From Helicobacteraceae bacterium (GTDB lineage: Bacteria; Campylobacterota; Campylobacteria; Campylobacterales; SZUA-545): a DNA stretch of 7,293 bases. Shown here in pieces: positions 5,155-7,293 of the stretch. Under the pieces are notes generated by a model, which saw only the letters and a program-made list of their open reading frames with translations, had not been told where the DNA came from and did no database searches. Location: positions 1-7,293 of the forward strand of contig QKHD01000196.1 in NCBI GenBank assembly GCA_003250175.1, in the 5' to 3' direction. How positions within the stretch are numbered: the first letter of the stretch is position 1; each line of letters starts with the position of its first letter. The translations under genes and the position numbers were made by a program.

Positions 5155-5601
5155 TTAGCTAGAACTATCGAAGCTGTCCAGTTCGATGGTCCGCAGTTTT
5201 TTGGTCTCTTCTTCGTTGAGCACCGGGGTCAGCCCCGCCAGGTAGCTGGCAAGCATCTTCAGTTCCTCTTCGCTCAGATCCTGCACCTGCAGCACCATGA
5301 CGCCCTTGGCGCTGGAGCCGTAGCTGCCGTTTTTGTACCCGATCAGCTTGGAGAGAATACTGTAGGCCGCCTCGCCGTTGACCCTGGGGTAGCCCCCTGC
5401 CCCGTCCGCATTGGCCCCGTGGCAGCTGGAACATCGGGCCGCAAAGAGGCTTTCGCCGTCTTTGTAGACGATCTCTTCCACGCTGTTTTGCGAGACCGGA
5501 TTTTCTTCCAGGTCCTTTTCCACAAAATAAAAGACCGCGTTAAACGCGATGGGGGAGAGCAGCAGTGCAATCAGGATATAGAGTATCCAGCGGCCGACCA
5601 T
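5155..5601 (-). CDS. Membrane-anchored monoheme c-type cytochrome (class I)
   Basis: A 148-residue periplasmic electron carrier tethered by an uncleaved N-terminal helix (residues 4-27, WILYILIALLLSPIAFNAVF). A charged linker of about 20 residues leads to the heme domain. The heme c attachment motif CSSCH is at 57-61, with H61 as the proximal ligand. The segment YKNGSYGSSAKGVM ends in M102, the expected sixth ligand, 41 residues on. The final helix (SEEELKMLASYLAGL) is typical of small c-type cytochromes. A polar, acidic, serine-ending tail follows. There is one heme site only. The redox partner is unknown. The start lies 3 bp after the hldE stop, so it is surely cotranscribed with heptose genes although it has no known part in that pathway. 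Confidence 0.9.
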   Translation of the reverse strand: MVGRWILYILIALLLSPIAFNAVFYFVEKDLEENPVSQNSVEEIVYKDGESLFAARCSSCHGANADGAGGYPRVNGEAAYSILSKLIGYKNGSYGSSAKGVMVLQVQDLSEEELKMLASYLAGLTPVLNEEETKKLRTIELDSFDSSS

Positions 5602-5604
5602 GGG

Positions 5605-7032
5605 CTATTCCGCGCTCCGGATCTTTTCGATGGTCTTGGTAGTCGATTTGCCGTCGACAAAACGGATCAGGCGGACCTCATCGGCGATATCGCTGCCGAC
5701 GACCTCTTTGCCCTCATAATCCGCTCCCTTGGTCAGAACATGGGGACGTACCTGTTTGATCAGCTCATACGGCGTATCTTCGTCAAAGATCACCACATAA
5801 TCGACAATCCCCAGCGCCGCTAAAATATAGGCGCGGTCCTCTTCGCCCACCACCGGGCGGCTTTCGCCCTTGAGACGTTTGACGCTGGCGTCGGAGTTGA
5901 CCCCCACGACCAGCACGTCGCCCTGGGCACGGGATTCGCGCAGGTACTCCACGTGGCCGCGGTGCAGAATATCAAAACAGCCGTTGGTAAAGACGACCCG
6001 CTTTTTACGTTTTTTCAGCTCCGCCACCGTCTCGCCGATGGCTTCGAAGCGCTTGATTTTTTCGCTGATCTCGCAGTGGTGCAGGCTGCCTTCGTAGGCG
6101 ATGATCTCATCGATGGTTACCGTAGCGCTGCCCAGTTTGCCCACAACGACCGCCGCGGCGGAGTTGGCCAGCTTGGCGGCTTCGAGCAGGCTCTGGCCGG
6201 CGGCCAGGGCGAAGCCCAAAGTAGCCAGGACCGTATCGCCCGCACCGGTTACGTCATAGACCTCCTTGGCCGTTGCGCCGATCTTGGTCATCTCCTCTTC
6301 GAAAATGGCCATGCCGTCTTCGGAGAGGGTGATGACACAGGCATCGAGCTTGAGGGAGTTTTTCAGCAATTCCCCCGCCTCCTTGAGGCTTGCATCATCC
6401 CGAATGGCAATGCGGGATGCGATGGAGGCCTCTTTTTTGTTAGGGGTAATGAGCGTGGCGCCGGTGTACTTGCTGTAGTCGTCTCCCTTTGGGTCGACCA
6501 GCACCGGTTTGCCCGCCGCGCGGATGAGGGCCACCACTTTACGGGTCAATGCTTCCGTCAGAACCCCTTTGTGGTAGTCGCTGAGCAGGACCGCGTCAAA
6601 CTCTCCCAGTCGTTTTTCCACCTGGGCGATGAGTGCCGCCTGGGAGGCGGCGCTGATGTCCTCCTTGGACTCTTTGTCAAAGCGGATCACCTGCTGGTGG
6701 GAAGCAACCACCCGGCTCTTTTTGGAGGTCTTGCGTCCGGATTGGCGCAGGATCATGCTGCGCTCGATCCCGCTGGCATCCAGCAGGCCGCAGAGCTCCT
6801 CCGCGTTGGCGTCTTCACCGATCACGGAGCAGGCACTCACCTGTGCACCCAAACTCAGCAGGTTATTGAGCACGTTCCCCGCACCGCCCAAGACGGCACT
6901 TTCCCGTTCGATCTCCACAACCTGAACCGGTGCCTCCGGACTGATGCGCTCGCACTTGCCCCAGAGGTAGTAATCGATCATCAAATCCCCGATGACCAGA
7001 ATCTTCGGGGAGTGGTTTTTCAGATGTAACAC
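5605..7032 (-). CDS. hldE: Bifunctional heptose 7-phosphate kinase / heptose 1-phosphate adenylyltransferase
   Basis: A cytoplasmic two-domain enzyme of 475 residues, normal for HldE. The N-terminal PfkB/ribokinase-type kinase (about 8-315) makes heptose 1,7-bisphosphate; it shows ILVIGDLMIDYYLWG (11-25), LGGAGNVLNNL (48-58) and the anion-hole motif DVTGAGDT (260-267) with D266 as catalytic base. After a linker the cytidylyltransferase-like domain (about 344-475) makes ADP-heptose; it carries FTNGCFDILHRGHVEYL (348-364) with the HxGH nucleotide-binding motif at 357-360, RLKGESRPV (386-394) and a closing GKSTTKTIEKI. Between the two steps the phosphatase GmhB is required; it is not in this window. 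Translation starts at a GTG directly after the hldD stop (TAA-GTG, no spacer). The next in-frame ATG (residue 18) would delete the first kinase strand, so GTG is preferred. Confidence 0.97.
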   Translation of the reverse strand: MLHLKNHSPKILVIGDLMIDYYLWGKCERISPEAPVQVVEIERESAVLGGAGNVLNNLLSLGAQVSACSVIGEDANAEELCGLLDASGIERSMILRQSGRKTSKKSRVVASHQQVIRFDKESKEDISAASQAALIAQVEKRLGEFDAVLLSDYHKGVLTEALTRKVVALIRAAGKPVLVDPKGDDYSKYTGATLITPNKKEASIASRIAIRDDASLKEAGELLKNSLKLDACVITLSEDGMAIFEEEMTKIGATAKEVYDVTGAGDTVLATLGFALAAGQSLLEAAKLANSAAAVVVGKLGSATVTIDEIIAYEGSLHHCEISEKIKRFEAIGETVAELKKRKKRVVFTNGCFDILHRGHVEYLRESRAQGDVLVVGVNSDASVKRLKGESRPVVGEEDRAYILAALGIVDYVVIFDEDTPYELIKQVRPHVLTKGADYEGKEVVGSDIADEVRLIRFVDGKSTTKTIEKIRSAE

Positions 7033-7293
7033 TTAGGCCAGCTCTTTCTCGTAAATGTTTTTGATTTCCGCCACGTACTCGGCGATCCCGTTTTCGATCC
7101 GGTAGCGGGGTTCGTAGCCCAGTACCGCCTTGGTTGCGGAAATATCCGCTTCGGTGTGGTTCTGGTAAAAGGCCCAGGGGTTGTCCACGTACTCCACCTC
7201 GGTGAAGATGTCCAGCTCTTTATGCAAAATACCCAGCACTTCGTTAAACTCTCTAGCCTCTCCGGCACCAACGTTAAAGACGCCGCTGGTTTT
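7033..7293 (-). CDS. hldD: ADP-L-glycero-D-manno-heptose 6-epimerase, C-terminal part only
   Basis: Only the last 86 residues are inside the window; roughly 230 N-terminal residues, with the NAD(P)-binding Rossmann fold and catalytic residues, lie beyond the right edge. The visible part has the short-chain epimerase C-terminal signature: SGVFNVGAGEAREFNEV, then a stretch with VEYVDNPWAFYQNHTEAD, where E. coli HldD and relatives have a similar P-x3-Y-Q-x2-T/TEAD pattern, then AVLGYEPRYRIENGIAEYV. HldD inverts C6 of ADP-heptose to give the L,D form that WaaF and WaaC use. It is the first visible gene of the minus-strand operon, and its stop directly abuts the hldE GTG. The operon promoter must lie to the right of the window. 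Confidence 0.92.
   Translation of the reverse strand, partial: KTSGVFNVGAGEAREFNEVLGILHKELDIFTEVEYVDNPWAFYQNHTEADISATKAVLGYEPRYRIENGIAEYVAEIKNIYEKELA

Noticed and set aside
5953..7029. Long open frame of 358 codons antisense to hldE
   Set aside because: Same cause: a shadow of a strongly conserved gene, with a low-complexity composition (G, A, Q, H, D) and no domain.
1..7293. CRISPR arrays, tRNA or rRNA genes, insertion sequences, phage genes or long repeats
   Set aside because: No regularly spaced repeats, transposase-like coding sequence or RNA gene signature was seen; the window is almost wholly filled by the listed genes.

Overview
The window looks like a chromosomal segment of a Gram-negative bacterium, most likely from the Campylobacterota (Epsilonproteobacteria). 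It carries genes for ADP-heptose and LPS inner core synthesis (waaF, gmhA, hldE, hldD). Between them sits a small module of the kind seen in nitrate-respiring, microaerophilic members: a Crp/Fnr regulator, a hemerythrin, a DUF2249 protein and an NnrS-like membrane protein. The base composition is fairly GC-rich for that phylum, which would fit something like Nitratifractor or another member of the Sulfurovum group. That genus-level guess rests on protein style and composition only. Nearly every base is coding.

Layout, left to right. On the + strand, the 3' end of a gene resembling the C-terminal domain of a glycoside hydrolase overlaps the start of waaF (heptosyltransferase II). Facing waaF and overlapping its end by 12 bp is a minus-strand operon of three translationally coupled genes, read from right to left: hemerythrin, DUF2249 protein, NnrS/heme-copper-oxidase-I-like membrane protein. 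Divergent from that operon, across 83 bp, is a Crp/Fnr-family regulator on the + strand. The 83 bp hold a perfect TTGAC-N4-GTCAA palindrome placed exactly where a class II activator site (-41.5) would be for the hemerythrin promoter. The regulator gene abuts gmhA tail to tail with no spacer, and an inverted repeat straddles both stop codons. From gmhA to the right edge everything is on the minus strand in one compact operon, transcribed hldD (partial, enters from the right) > hldE > membrane-anchored cytochrome c > YfaZ-like outer membrane protein > gmhA.

How the genes work together. GmhA isomerises sedoheptulose 7-phosphate. HldE phosphorylates and then adenylylates the heptose, and HldD epimerises ADP-heptose. 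WaaF adds the second heptose to the LPS core. The phosphatase GmhB and heptosyltransferase WaaC are not in the window. The regulator/hemerythrin/DUF2249/membrane-protein module lies between waaF and gmhA and is functionally separate. It is best read as a self-contained nitrosative or oxygen/redox stress unit under a non-Fe-S Fnr-like regulator. The NO link is inference from family context; the operator, promoter spacing, couplings and metal-ligand motifs are visible in the sequence.
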